This document shows, in pieces, positions 47,765-60,525 of a stretch of DNA of 64,000 nucleotides. The stretch spans positions 62,001 to 126,000 of the forward strand of contig SJRY01000171.1 in NCBI GenBank assembly GCA_011319805.1. Direction: 5' to 3'. The first letter of the stretch is position 1, and every line of letters begins with the position of its first letter. This DNA comes from Macrocybe gigantea (Eukaryota > Basidiomycota > Agaricomycetes > Agaricales > Callistosporiaceae). The position numbers and the translations under genes are program-made. A model generated the notes under the pieces. That model was not told the DNA's origin. It was given only the letters and a program-made list of their open reading frames with translations, and made no database searches.

Positions 47765-50700
47765 ATGAGTCCCCAGACGCCGCCACATCACTCACAGCGC
47801 GACGATGACCACAACAAGGAAAACAACGCGCTGCTCACACCTACGTCGCCCGCGCCCACGCCCATGACGCCCAGCTCGCGCATAACCTGGTCGAGAACGA
47901 ACCAGGTCCACTCTCTCGCCGTGTCACCCAAGCGTCCGACGACGCTCAGCGCCTCGCGATGCCCGCCCAAAAAATCGATCCTCAAAAAGTGCTCACTGCA
48001 GCTTCTGTCGCTGCCCCAGCTCGAGAAGCAGCGCGAAATTACGCCCGAGCCGGCAGACCCGCTCGTGAATCTGACGTACCTCGAGTACCCCGTGAACAAG
48101 GTCATTCCGGAAGACGCGCCGCTGTCGGACGCTATTGAGGGGTACAATGTCCTTCTCGCGCGCTTGCGGGCGAGTGTGAATGGGATGACGGACGTCGATG
48201 CGTCGTGGCCGTTGTTTCAGCCGCTCAGGAAGAACAAGGAGGCGTTTGTAAGGTCGCTTGTCCGGGATTTGGGAAGGGCGTTGGTCGATCCGGGCAAGCC
48301 TGCTGGCGAGCATAACGAGGAGACGAGGGAAAAGCAGAAGGCGCTGGCCTCGTTACCTTCGCCGAAGCAGACGCCAAAGAAGAAAAGGGACGGCATGTCA
48401 GCGGAGCAGGTCAAGTACGCACGAGACCTCTGTACGACGTGTCATTCCGCCATCCGCTGTCTCTCTCTTATCCTCGCACTTCCTGCCCTCCGAAACCTGT
48501 TTGACAGTATGTCCTCGCGATTCCTTGGGTCGTGCTGTTTGATTGTTGACATTTTGACACGTAGTCGCCGACTTGCGTAAGATCCTCAATGCCTTGCTAG
48601 CAGTCTTGCTTGCGCCTGACCTTCCGACACCAAACGCGAGGAAGACATGGGCGCTAGCGATGTGGCTTGTGCAAGTGCAGCGATTGCCGGAGGATGTCCT
48701 GGCGCCCGCCGCTTCGCGTATAGCTGCCGTCATCGGTCGCGGCATCGACGGCGAGTTGGGGAAGGAGGGGAAAAAAGGAGCCGTTAGCGACGGCCTCAAG
48801 GTAACGCGTCTGAATCGTGCAGAATACGCGCATATACTCAATAATGATGCAGGCCATCCATGATTTGAGCATATACAAACCGTCCATTTTTATACCCGCA
48901 TTCACAAATATATTACCGTCCATCCTCGCGAACCTCCTCGCACCGACTCTCGCACTTCGTCTACAGGCTTGCCAAGCACTCGGCGGCTTCGTGATTGGCT
49001 ATCTCTCGCTACCTATCCTGCCTGAAGACCAGCATAGGATATCTAACATCGTCTCCGACTTCATCCTCGCCGTTTCCCCGCAGCCCGACTTCCCTTTAGC
49101 GCCCTCCCCTATGAAAGGCAAACAAGACTCCCCGCGCCGCGTGACGCCCTCATCCCCGTCCAAGCTGCGCGAGTCACAGATCGTGCGCACACTGCGGACT
49201 ATCCTGCCTGCGAACGATGGCATCACGCACGCGGCGCAGGGCCCTGTCTGGGGCCTGTGCGTCCTGGCGTCCCTCATCGTCCTGCTGCGCACGGCACTTG
49301 TTACCGACGAGCGCACGACGCGCGTCGTGTGCGCGATGCTCGGCCTCGGCATGCGTCACAAGCGCAGTGCCGTGAGGGCCGTCGGGTGCTTGGTCTGGCG
49401 ATGCCTGATCTGGGTGTGGTTCCAACCCGATGAAGTCGAGGAGCTATATCTGGAAGACCGAGCGGCAGCGGCGGGCGAGGACGGCGAAAGCAGGGCGTGG
49501 AAAGAGGAGGAGAGGAGGAAGAGGCGAGAGGTCAAGATCAAGCTGAGGAGGACGGTATGGGACGCGATTGAGAAGGTCCCCGAGCTCAATACGGGAGCGA
49601 CGATGATCACTGCGTTGCTCTCACCAGCGTATGACAGGGTTGCGCAAGAGGACGTGGAGCAGGATGCCGATGGGGACGAGCCGTGGGCGGACGCCGCCGC
49701 TCGTATGGAAGAACGGAGGGTCGACAAGGTTTTGCGGATCCTTGAGGCGATGTTTGCCAGGGGCGGGCGAATGGGCGTCGAGGGCTCCTATGTGCTCAGG
49801 CACCTAGTGAGCTTCACGGTGTCGGGAGCTAATACAGAGGAGTGGCAAGTCGAGAGCATTATTCCAAAGGCGCTCTTCTCTTCGCAATACGCAGAGATCA
49901 TTCACTCATCATTCTCCTCGTCATCTTCAAGCGACGTCGCAAATTCGAATGCTGGTCCTGGGCTCTGCACATCGATTATCCTTCCCTAGCGGAGGCTGTT
50001 CGTCCCATTTATGATGAAATTCCGGGCATACCAGACGTGCCGACGTTGAAGAGGGACGACATCATTGTCAGAGAGATGAGAAGAAGAATTGGGTGTGGAA
50101 TCGTCTTACAGCGCTTTGGAGAGAGGGGCTCGACGTGCTTGGCGGGGAGCTCAGCATTGAAAAGGACCGTGAGGAAAGTGCTCTCCGTGTCGCATCGCTG
50201 TATATCGAGCCTGACTGTTTCTTTAGTATGTTCGCAGCGCCCTGGTGACTATCTGGGAAGGACTCGTTGGTGAAAATGTCGCATACTTCCAGGGTTCGTA
50301 CGCCTATGATATGGATTTTTCGCGGACAGGGGTGTTGATGATGCCATTAGAATCTGGAGACGACGAGAGCACTACCGCATTTGCGATCCGTGCCGCAGAT
50401 CTGCTCATACATATTCTAGGAGACGACCACCTTGACTTGTCTGCGGTTCTGATCGACAATCTTGACGACTCGGATTCAGGGCTGAAGTCAAAGAAATCTC
50501 AGATTGCATCCTCCGATCAACCTAGATCTCCGCAGAGAGGAACGATCGACCTGACGGCGAGCTGCATTGCCAAGCTGGATGTCGTCAGCCAGTATTGGGA
50601 CGTTCTTCTGAAGCTTGTGCCCCGAGGTCTCGTGGGGCCGGCCGCCGAGCGCATGCTCGCGTGCCTGATGAAGAACGAAGCGGAACTAACTGGTGCATCT

Positions 50701-51605
50701 GTCCTAGCGCTCAAGGCGCAGTATTCGCAGTTCCTCGGGTCGTCTCGTGGCAGTCAAGTGGAGGACGAAGAAGAGTACCAAGGCGATGAAGCGTTATCAT
50801 CCTGGGTAGACTTTTGCGTCGATGTCCTACTGAGCTGCGACGTTGAAGCGCTCAAGGCGTTTTGGGGATACAGGTGTGCAGACGGTCACAGGGAGTGGGA
50901 GTGGACATGGGCCGAGAGCAAGCGGCGGGCGGTCTGGAAAAGGTTCGTCGAGCGGTGGAGTCGGGAGTGCACTAACGCGGCCGATTGGGAGAGCTGGATC
51001 GTGTTGCTCAGCATTCCCTTCATGTATGTGTGCGTTCCATTCCAGTGTGGAGTTGGACTAATCTTTTTTTTCCCTACTGAAGGGATGGAAATGCTTGGCA
51101 ATTAAACGACGAGGACTTTGGTACCTGGAAGACCTGCCTGGAATTGACGATCTCACAGGCGCTTGACTATGGTGTTGCCGGCTACACCGTCCTCGACAGG
51201 CTTGCGCGGTCACTTTTGCGGCACAATCACAACCATGCAACAAAATTGACATCTCTGCCGATCCACGTCCCGTACGCCATCTGTCCCTCCGTGACGCTCA
51301 TGACATTCGTGGAGGTGCTCCTGAGCTACTTGTACACCTACATAGGGGACATGCACGATGTGCCTATGGCAGTCGTCGAGTTTGTCTCGGAGAGCATGAA
51401 GCTTGTGTACCCACCAGTCCGGGGCGAAGATCGCACAATTTATATGTGGGTCGTCCGCGCTCTGACGAGCGTCGTCAGAGACTGTGACATAGATTTCATG
51501 AGCGACATTTTTGGATGTGCGAGCTTCAAGGAGGCGGTCAGTATGTGGATCGCGGACATTTGGAGCGCTTGGAGCGTGAAGGAGATCGAACACGATGTGA
51601 GCCAC

Positions 51606-51636
<31 letters not shown>

Positions 51637-53294
51637 TTGCATGTTTTTGGGACTGATTGACTTGTCCTTCCAGATCATGGATCTCTATCCATTCCTGCTC
51701 ATGCGCATCACCGAATTGCCCATCGCGACTGAAACGATCGACAACTTGGTTTCCATTATTGAGGCGCCCTTTGTGGGACGGGATGATACCGCCAAGCTCG
51801 CGGCAGATGCCTTCCGAGACTTCTGGGAGACGACTTACGGCGCTTTGGACAAGCCTCTGTATCCTGGTGGATGGCCTGCTTCAATCAGGACATGTCTGAA
51901 GGCAGCGGGACTGGCCGTCGATGAGAAGGAGGCATCATTCGTTGAGGCCAGCCAGGAGGAAGAACAGGAACTCATCTTGCCGCCTTCGTCTCCACCTGAT
52001 ACGCCAAGGACACCGACAAAGAGACTCCCCCGACTCAGCCGTGCACGCCTGTTGCTACAAATGCCAAGTTATCCTCAAAGGATTATCCGGTACACCCCAG
52101 CACGCCACCACGGCGTCCGCACAAGCCGTCTGTGGGCTCGTTCACGTCTTACCCTCTGCAGGCCTCCCCTGGTTCTCCGGGCAGCGAACCCAGGACGCCT
52201 ATTCGCGTCAGGAGCCAAAAGCAGGCGAGCCCACAACGAAGTCCCAAGAGTCCCAGCAGCCCGAACAAGCGCAGGAAGCTGGATAACAAGGAAAACGAAT
52301 CACCCTCGCAAGTGCACGTCAGGACCCTTGCTGATCGTATCTGCGACTCGAACGAAGGCGAGAAACCGTCCGTTCTTGGCAAACGGCAGCTCCGTGATGA
52401 GGTGCTCGCGACGTGCCAGACCCCGGTCAAGAAGGGCAAGACGATTGCCTGTAGTTCGCCGACTGACAGCGATTCTGAGCGGGAAGATGTTGAGGCTAGC
52501 CTCATCGTAAAAGACGAAGGGTGGAAGATGTCGCCGAAAGCAAAATCGACCACAGATGCTATAGCAACCGAGAAGCGCCAGCGGGTGATCATGGACGCCG
52601 TCGTCGTGCCCAACCTGCGCGAGGTGTATCGGCGGCTCAGATATTCCGCAAGCTTTGACACGCTTGCCGAGAAGATGAAGTCGCCGTTGTATGCGAAGCT
52701 CATGGCCACGGCCTCGGGTGGGATGCGCCGTCGCACCAAATCACTTGGCAAGACGAACAGCGAACCGCTGCTCATGGAGTCGCGGAAGAGGCGAAGGTCG
52801 TCGGACGAAGATGAGGACGATCGCGCGTTCTTTGAACAGCCTCCCAGCGACTCTTTCACGCTTGCCGGCCGGCGTCGTCGTCGACTTCAAGCAAGACCCT
52901 GGCTTCGCAACTACCCTCGTCAGATGACGATCCCCACATCGGGCAAGTGACGCCACGCCACTTGATTTCTCCCAACCCGGCTGGTCGTCGGTCCGCCTCT
53001 GCATCGTATCCGCATTCCTATCTTGGGAAGCGCAGGGACTTGGACAATGTCGACCCTCCGAGCGACGATTCTGTCATCGGCTCGAGCCCTTCCAAGGCCA
53101 TTGTAGAAAGAAAGATGAAGCGAATGGGATCCTTCGGAAGCGTTAAACCTCAAAAACTACAGCCGTTGAGTTTTTATCTTCATTTACTCGTTGACATGTT
53201 GTCTGCTTTACCTGTAATGCTATTCTTTCGTCTGTTTACCGGGCAAATATCGTCTCATTGTATATCATCATTCTTTCCGCTACCACGCAAATAG
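47765..53294 (+). CDS. RIF1: RIF1-like telomere/replication-timing protein, copy A
   Basis: Large HEAT-repeat protein of the RIF1 N-terminal family, which in other fungi delays origin firing through PP1 and acts at telomeres and breaks. Order: a disordered N-terminus with RITW (residues 39-42, RVxF-like) and SILK (71-74), both PP1-docking patterns; then the RIF1-N core EYPVNKVIPEDAPLSDAIEG, DLRKILNALLAVLLAPDLPT, PNARKTWALAMWLVQVQRLP, AIHDLSIYKPSIFIPAFTNI, LQACQALGGFVIGYLSLP; further helices to FRDFWETTYGALDKPLYPGG; and a basic, Ser-rich C-terminal tail (SPNKRRKLDNKENESPSQ; KRRRSSDEDEDD). Exon joins at 48506/48565 and 48810/48853 are clean. Frame changes near 49960, 50085, 52010-52100 and 52870 each need one extra base, or for the third possibly an intron. 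The protein may be intact in the organism despite the broken frame here. Confidence 0.8.
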
Positions 53295-53446
53295 TACATC
53301 TCGAAACTGTAATATACACACGCAATTCTTGCTCATAGCTATTATTCGATGGATGAGTAGTCCAGAATGCATTCTTGCTTGAAAAATATAATCGACAATG
53401 CAACACGTGAGCAACATAAATAAAGGAATAACTTAACCCATCCATC

Positions 53447-56400
53447 CTATACTAGCTTTTTCTGGATCTGCGCCGTCAACGCGCTCCCGATCTTATTGAC
53501 CAGGGCCGTAGCATGCACCAAATCTTCCACTTGTATCTGCGATCCATTCTCGTCCGATATGAATGCCGTGTAGGCACGTTGAAGGGCTTCCAAACGCCTC
53601 GAAGCGGTTCGGCGAACAGGAATAGTGTGGTCTACCGTCGGACCGGATATATGAGACGCGGCAACCACTTCAGGAGGCAGGGTTCGAGATCGAGTTGGCC
53701 TCGAGGGTGAAGGTCGTGGTGAAGTGATGGCCCCCAAAGAGGAAGAAAAGCCCCCGTGATCATCTGCCCGCAGGTCAAGACGCAGAATCATTTCGATCAA
53801 GGAACGTCATACCTGTTGATCTCCGAGTCCCAATAATGTTTGTATCATCGAACTCGGCAGCACTTTGTGGGGCAGTGTCTGCCAAAACATTTAATGTTGC
53901 ATTTGAAGCATAGAAGCATGATGGACTTGCCAAGACCAGATATTTCTCCCTGTAGTTCTCTCAGATCGTCGATGGAAATTCCAGCCTCCCAGCTACTGTA
54001 TTCTTCCTGTAATGGGCTGCTAGACCTTGATGCAGAACGACGAGTGGACCTTGAAGATCCGAAATTGCTGTCCCAATTATTGAGCATCTCATCGACGTGC
54101 GAAAGTTGCAGAGCATCCCCTGCAGAACGGGTGCGAGGACGATTCGCATGTACACGGTTCACAGGAGGTGCAACGTCGACGGTAGATTCCGTCTTCCTAC
54201 GTTTCCTACTGGAAAAATCTGATAGTACGTTGGCGACAACCTGTCAGTCAGTCGATTGCCAACGAGCACTTACGCTCATCTTGAACAGTCCGTTTCGATA
54301 GGACGCTTGATTGCCCATGCGAGGGTATCTTCCCCAGCGGCGTCGCCTCTGCATCCATCTGGCTGCTGTACTCTGCGAGGTAAGATAGTCCTCCAACATT
54401 CCTAGCGTGAGGCAGAGCTAGGGTTGTGGAACGTTCTGCATCGTGATTAAGGTTAGGTCGTTCCAGCGACTCTCGCGTATGACCTCTGGGTTCAGTGATT
54501 TGAACATTCATAGCAGCCCTATCAGGGCTTAGGACGTGCGTTGGATCAGCCTCGGGGCAAAGGTAAACCCGTCTTTCGGTTGATAGGGCGGTTGAGAGTC
54601 GGGGACAGTCGACATGGGCTGAATTCAAGAGTTTAAGCTGGCAATGATGACAGACAAAATAACCAAGTACATACGGTTTCCTGGGTCTTGATCGAGGGTG
54701 AGAGTCCTTTCCCGAGACTGCCTCCAAACGAGTCGCTATAGCCCAGTAAACAGGCCTTCAGACGGTCCGGATAATGAGGTTTGTACTCTTCGATGCCATG
54801 ATACGTAGCACGCCAAAAATTCTCGAAGGCGAGGGGTCCGATTGCTGGATAAGGAAGCCGCATAAATCCTGATACGAAGAATGGAGCAAGAAGGCGAAGA
54901 GTGTCCAGCGAGGGCTTGAGATTGCGCAATATTGTCAACGCACGACAATACAGGTTGTTCATCTGATCCCCGAAGGAGCGATGAGTAAGTGAAGCTATGA
55001 CAGCAACGTATGAGGCACAAACTAGAACATTGTGCTCAGAGTCGAGCAAAGCTTCCCTTCCATCTTCGAGCCAACAAGCTAGTCCCTTTTCGAGCTTAAT
55101 GAGCATTTCGACAAGCAATGGAGGGGAGGCTGTTTGAAATATCTGCCCCAGGATGCGCAACGACTCAAGAACCACAGCATGAGTTTCAGGAACTGGAGGA
55201 TAACACAGGGAAAGAACTGCGTCTGTCACGGAAAAGATGTCGGCTGGAAGTTGGAGACAATCGGTTAGATCAATATAAGACAGCAGCTTCACAAATGCTT
55301 TCGGAGCAGCTGCCAAACTGTAAAAGGAATGGGTTTTCAGCATGTTAATGCACGACTGGCATAATGATGACGTACGTCTGGGACTGATTCTCTCCTATTT
55401 TCTGAACAACACGCTGTATAACAGCAGTGGTGCCCGCGCCAGACTTGACTGCGAACAAAACCGCCTGTTTGAGATTCCCTTCCCAGAGCTCGAGCTCGGG
55501 GTCATCCATGACCCATGTTCTGAGAAATAAATTTGAATCAGAGTGACAGAGGACAGCTCATAGCCCGGCGTACCCGAATGGGATGACCAGAAAGGAAATC
55601 AGTGCCTCCCACTGAAAGTCCTCTTCGCCCTCGTTCAGCCACGCCCTCGCAAGAACGGTCCAAAGATGTCGCGTCACCTCAGTGCCTTCCTTCATCCTGC
55701 TCCTCGTGACTAGGACATGCAGGACGGTAGGTATGCCGACGGCGATGAGATCAGCGCACAGCTGGCTCCAGACGATCCTCACATCATCATTGTCCAAGGC
55801 GAACCCCTGCTCCAGAATTGCGGCGAGAATGATCTCTGCAGGAGGCGGCAGCCAGGAAGCGCTAAACACGTTCTTGATCACTTTCCACAAATTTTGGACG
55901 AACAATAGGTTGCGGGCTTGAATCAGAGGGGAAGGCAATGGGAGGGCGATGAAGCGAGCCGCAGTTGACGCTATTTGAGCGCCGAAGGACGGAGAGGACG
56001 TCAGCGAGCTGTACTCTTGCGTCAGATGTGTTTGAACAAGCAGCAGAGCTTGCCATGAGTCGATGAGAGAAGACTGGTGACAAGTGTAGTCAGCAACTCA
56101 GCCATTTCTATGATTTCAATGGACTTCACTAACCGAAAATTCGAGCCCAGCATCCCGCAGAAACCATTCACTAGCTTCGATCCAGATGCTCATGATCTGA
56201 TCCCAATGCTGGTCTACTTCGGCTTCAGAAAGCGCTCTGATGTGCTGGATGTTCAACTCGGTGCACTTCTTGGGCGAATCCTCATTGAAAATCGCACCAT
56301 CGAAGAGGAACCTCTCGGGGACATTCAAGTCTGCGTCTTCCGCACCGCGATCGTGGTCTTCGGCCACGCCGATCGCGCTCAGCAGCCGGCTCAGCATCAG

Positions 56401-57895
56401 CAGGCCTTCGAGCGGGCGAGACTTGCTCTGACCCGAAACGACGTCGCGCACGATCATAAGCGCCTTGGCGACATCGTTATAAGAATCCACGTGGTCTTTG
56501 GACGACTTTAAAAGCGTGTGCACCAGCGACAGGGCTATGCCGTCTCGGAGCTCCTGTCTGATCACTAGAAGGGCGCGATCTCGTGTGTCTTCCGCAGACC
56601 GCTCGTCGTCCTTGTTTCTCTCCGCAGAGATTCTCGAGAATGCCCAGACGAGCGTTTTCCACACCGAGGGAAAACAAGAACGGATGATTCTTTGTTTGTG
56701 GACGGATGCGTAGGCTAGGTTGGAAATTGTAAACTTCAGAGAAGGCGGATGGAAGAACAGTGAAGAATCAGAAAGAACGATGAAGGACGCGATGATGCTG
56801 AGTGCCCAGGAAGGTCCGGATTCCGACGCTGCATTAGCGTAGGCCGTTGGAACCAATCGCGGCAAGGATTGTTCAGCTTCTTCGGCCACTTTGCCCTTCG
56901 ACCTTGCTGACTCGTCCTTTATGAAACGGTGGACGGCGTTCGCGAGATGGCGATGGGGAAAATCCTTCTGTGAAAGATTCTCTAGCTTCGCAATAACAAA
57001 CCCGTTGAGGGCATAGCAGGCATGCAAACGGCAGTCTTCCGATTCGGAAGTCAGTTCGGCGAGAACATCGGGGAAGAGATCAATGAGATGCGCTAGAAAT
57101 ACAGAAGAATGCTGTTTGAGTATGTTATACATCGCCTAAGGAGATCATGAATCTTGATGGCCAAAGAGACAGAATGACTATGAAATACCTTCAAGGCGTC
57201 AATTCTTGCTTGCGGGCCTTTATCTCCCTGGACGGCGCGTCTAATAGCGGTGGCGATCTCTTGACAGCGAGGTTGGAGTATTCGTATGGGCAGATTTTGA
57301 ACTTGAAGAATCCATATTGACAGTGCCCATGTTTTACGAGAATTAGATGTAGGTAACGATGAAGGTGATACAACGTTCAAGATGCCGTCTAGCATATCCC
57401 GTAAATCATCATCTGACAGATACTTTGGTGAGTAACCCCCAGACGCAAGGCCGACTCGAACGCACCTGTGAACGATACAAGCAGGGAACGAAACGCAAAG
57501 ATGGCAGCAACGCAACAGAGGGCATAATGGCACAACTTGGACAGATCTCGCGCGAACTGAACATCATAAGACGTCCACGGCACGTCTGTTCCTAGAGATT
57601 CGCCGAACGTCAAGGACAGTCTGTCAGAGGAGTCCTGCGACGGCCGAGTGAGCGCTCGTCGCACGTCCCTGCTGAGGGCGAACGCGATGGCAGACGAACG
57701 CTCCTTCACCAAGGCCAACACGGGGGCTATCGCCTCATCGTCATTCAGCAATTCACGCGCGTGGGCTCGTATCCGCACCGAAAACACATTATATGCTTCG
57801 ATGAGGTCGTGAACGGAGAGCGAATAAAAGTCCGAGTCATAAATAGATTCCAGTATCGTTTCAAGTGGGGAATTAAGATACGTGTCGGCGGTCAT
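53447..57895 (-). CDS. RIF1: RIF1-like protein, copy B
   Basis: Paralogue of copy A on the opposite strand, with stops facing each other 153 bp apart. The first in-frame ATG is 57893-57895, just before TADTYLNSPLETILESIYDS; an upstream in-frame stretch to about 58021 lacks ATG, so the true start is uncertain. RIF1-N core: DLRDMLDGILNVVSPSSLPT, SNSRKTWALSIWILQVQNLP, AMYNILKQHSSVFLAHLIDL, CRLHACYALNGFVIAKLENL, FPSVWKTLVWAFSRI, EALISFLVIPFG, and near the end of the helical part LAFENFWRATYHGIEEYKPH. It then has a basic region around RKRRKTES, and RRLEALQRAYTAF near the C-terminus, ending IQKKLV. The intron inside the conserved ...SLL/YLSDDDL join matches the position of copy A's first intron. 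No RVxF or SILK motif is visible in the N-terminal region of this copy. At least ten exons; frames are mostly clean. Confidence 0.8.
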
Positions 57896-58360
57896 GGGTT
57901 GCAGGGCTAGGTGTAGATACTGCGATTTGTGTTGCGGCGGTCTCGGGGAGGTGGGTAGTGCAACTAGGATAGAATTCTCTCGGGACAAGTTGATCTTGCG
58001 ACTTTGGGAAAGAACTGACACTATGGAGCTTAGATCCCTCGAGAATACCTTGCACCAAGAAAGCTGGAACCCTCAGTGATGCACTGTATGATGGACGATG
58101 TCGGACGTGATTCGCCACTCCTGTGACACAGTCTATAGTTCCTTGAAAGAACACGGTTCACACTCTGGAATCAGGGGGGACTGAGTCCGAATATATATAC
58201 CTGCAACCGTCACAGCTCAGAACTCAGGACAAAGACTCATCACAACCAGACTCACCTCTGTACAGCCTTTATATACACCAACCAGCCGTTCGTACAGCAT
58301 CCACGCGTCGTTGGTCCCGCGCCGCGACCTCGAAGGAGTTAGTGGAATCCAAGTTGAGTC

Positions 58361-58386
58361 GTAACCCTAACCTAACCTGACCTAAT
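58361..58386. repeat. Degenerate telomere-like repeat
   Basis: A run of imperfect CCCTAA/CCTAA units (TAACCCTAACCTAACC, then TGACCTAAT) lies about 470 bp beyond the start of RIF1 copy B. Too short and imperfect to infer function. Confidence 0.5.
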
Positions 58387-58429
58387 CGCCACCGCGTTGG
58401 TCCACGAGACCTGTCACGTGCCAAGCCAC

Positions 58430-58633
58430 ATGGCAATTCCGACCTCCGACGCCGAACCTGTTGTCCAGGCCTCCGTGGCCTTGCCTTTGTCGCGTCGTAA
58501 TATTGACTCGAGGATGCTCTCCTCGAGGCGCCATGTCAGTGCATTTGCATTGAAGGACTGTTTAAATAACAAAATCGCAGGGCTTGAGGATATAGGCCAT
58601 CAAGCTGTACAAGAACACTCAAAAGTCTATTGA
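58430..58633 (+). CDS. Short hypothetical frame
   Basis: A 67-codon frame (MAIPTSDAEPVVQASVALPL onward, ending QEHSKVY). It is preceded by two TATA-like elements (58191-58199, 58271-58277) and a leader-like C/A-rich stretch. No homology recognised; it could be a real small gene or chance. Confidence 0.2.
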   Translation: MAIPTSDAEPVVQASVALPLSRRNIDSRMLSSRRHVSAFALKDCLNNKIAGLEDIGHQAVQEHSKVY

Positions 58634-58714
58634 AAACGCGTCCAACCGTCTGAACCTAGGGATCGAATAAACACGGATACTGAGCTGGCGGTCTGCCTTG
58701 AAACCGATGCTCAA

Positions 58715-58720
58715 TATAAA
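58715..58720 (+). promoter_or_regulatory. TATA-like box of Kre9/Knh1-like copy 3
   Basis: TATAAA about 150 bp before ATG 58871, followed by a C/T-rich leader. Confidence 0.4.
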
Positions 58721-58870
58721 CGGACTCGTCAGCCGCTGATATGCTCAGACTCATTCCATCGTCGTGCCGACTCTACACCGTTCCTTCCGTCAAAGTTATC
58801 CTTTCCGCTCGTCTGCTTTTTTTCCCTCTCTTTTGGGTTTTTGCTTTTCGTGTTCCACGTGTCGAGCACG

Positions 58871-59743
58871 ATGCTGCGCTTTCTTACGTTTTTCCTGCTT
58901 TTCATCCTCGTTCTCTCTGTCGAACCCGCAGGTGGCATCTGTCTTCCGTGTCAAGCCCGTTTTGGCGACGTCTGGCGGGCCGGTCTGGCCTCTCGCGGAA
59001 CGTGGAGCCCTAGCATCACGAACCCAAGGAATACGACTGTGTGGATGTCTGGCACAGATGCCCGGGTAACATGGTAGGTCCTTCTTCGGGTTTGTTTTAC
59101 TGTCATTTATCCTGTTTTCGATGTTTCTGGTCACCATTTTTTGGGCGCGTAGGAGCCTCAATGACATGCCACAGGAATTCGCCAGCGAAAGGGCTAGGCT
59201 CCTACTTGGCACCTTGACCCACGGCGGTAAACTCGAAAGCCTCGACCTCCGTGAGTCACATCCTAGCTTCCTCATCCGGACGAAACAAACAAGCAGACCA
59301 CAAAAAAAAAACGTTCTTCTATTGACCTTGACCGTTCCGAGCCACAGGAAATCCGCTTGCCAGAGGATTCCCGCTCTGTAGGAGGGAGATTACCTTTGTG
59401 GTTCCACACGTAAAGCCCGGACGGGACTATATCATCGCGCGTACGTGCTTCGTCTGATTGATGCTCTAATCGAGATCGGCGACGATGTGGTCTCACCGCG
59501 AGGTTCTGCTTTGAAGTCCTAGGCGATTCGGGGAGCCGCAGTCCTCCCTTCCGTGTCGACTGGATCTCTGCTGATGCCTTCTTTTCTTTGTCAGTCCTGC
59601 TGCTTTGTCTGGTTTCGCTGCATGCTGTCTATCTGTCTGTCTATCTGCTCTGTCCTCTGTCATATTTTCCTCTTCGTTTTGCTATCTGTATCCTTATGGA
59701 TTTCCTTCTGGCTTTCGCAGATGTGATGCGGGGAAGCGTGTGA
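58871..59743 (+). CDS. Kre9/Knh1-like protein with hydrophobic C-terminus, copy 3
   Basis: Start chosen at ATG 58871, where the signal peptide MLRFLTFFLLFILVLSVEPA begins; an in-frame ATG at 58841 would add ten residues. The domain order matches the other copies: SITNPRNTTVWMSGTDARVT followed by W; SLNDMPQEFASERARLLL; NPLARGFPLCRREITFVVPH with VKPGRDYIIA; and LGDSGSRSPPFRVDW. Introns at 59074-59152, about 59251-59348 and about 59440-59518 occupy the same three places as in copies 1, 2 and 4. Instead of ending after the FRV strand, the frame continues about 60 residues, strongly hydrophobic (FFSLSVLLLCLVSLHAVYLS and on), then stops at 59741-59743. That tail could be a membrane anchor or read-through of a lost stop. 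It lacks the WDTS block after the first intron that copies 1, 2 and 4 share. Confidence 0.7.
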
Positions 59744-60334
59744 TGTGCGTATGCGAAGCTCGAGATCTGGGGGGAGATTTACCCTCACGAAGCGACGCTT
59801 GTGGAAATGAAATCAACTCTATCGCCAATAAGAGTTTCCTTTGCATTGCAAAGCATTGCGAAAGCACTAACGGACAACGGCATTTAGCTTGCACACGTAC
59901 TGAACAACGGCGGTCCTGTTGAGCACGGATCGCCAGCGCTCCGCCGACGGTTTTCCCATGCCAATGCCCATGGTGCTATCTGCCAGACAATAATAACAAT
60001 AACGCGCTCACGACGACGTCGTCGACGTTCATAAATGGATTAATTTTGGCGTTGTCAAGGGCGCTTCCACTTCCCTCTACAGGATCTTCAATTTTAACCG
60101 AGAAAGGATATATCAGGTCAGTCCGCGCAACGTGCAGGCAACAAGCACTCGAGCAAGAACGGGAGAAGCTTTCAGAAGCGTTATCTTGTGCTCTCTTCGA
60201 TGCCTCGTGCTGAAACGTGCTCTTGGACTTCGTTCATTCCGGCTCAGTAGGACCCACCTTGCTGGTGCTCAAAAAAGGACGAAAGATTGCCAGCCGAAGA
60301 GAATCCGTGTCGATGGCTGGATGGATTCCAGGAC
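59744..60334. other. Intergenic, no gene seen
   Basis: Between Kre9/Knh1-like copies 3 and 4. No supported frame beyond short chance ORFs. Confidence 0.5.
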
Positions 60335-60342
60335 TATATAAA
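60335..60342 (+). promoter_or_regulatory. TATA-like box of Kre9/Knh1-like copy 4
   Basis: TATATAAA about 185 bp before ATG 60526. Confidence 0.5.
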
Positions 60343-60525
60343 CCAGTTCATTCAGACAAGACCCTCTCCTCATTCCATTCCCCTCCTTGCAAGTTACAGT
60401 TACAGCTTTTCTCCCTGTATTTGTTTGCGACCCCGATTTCGATCGTTTTTTCGACTATCCTCGCATAATTTTGCTGCATTCTTTTCTCGTTGCTGCTCCT
60501 TGCGAAATTCCAGTTCTCGCCCGCC

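Noticed and set aside
51606..51631. Very long T-run in an intron of RIF1 copy A, and similar runs at 3217-3234 and 13123-13143
   Set aside because: They sit between donor and acceptor sites and fit ordinary polypyrimidine or slippage-prone intron sequence.
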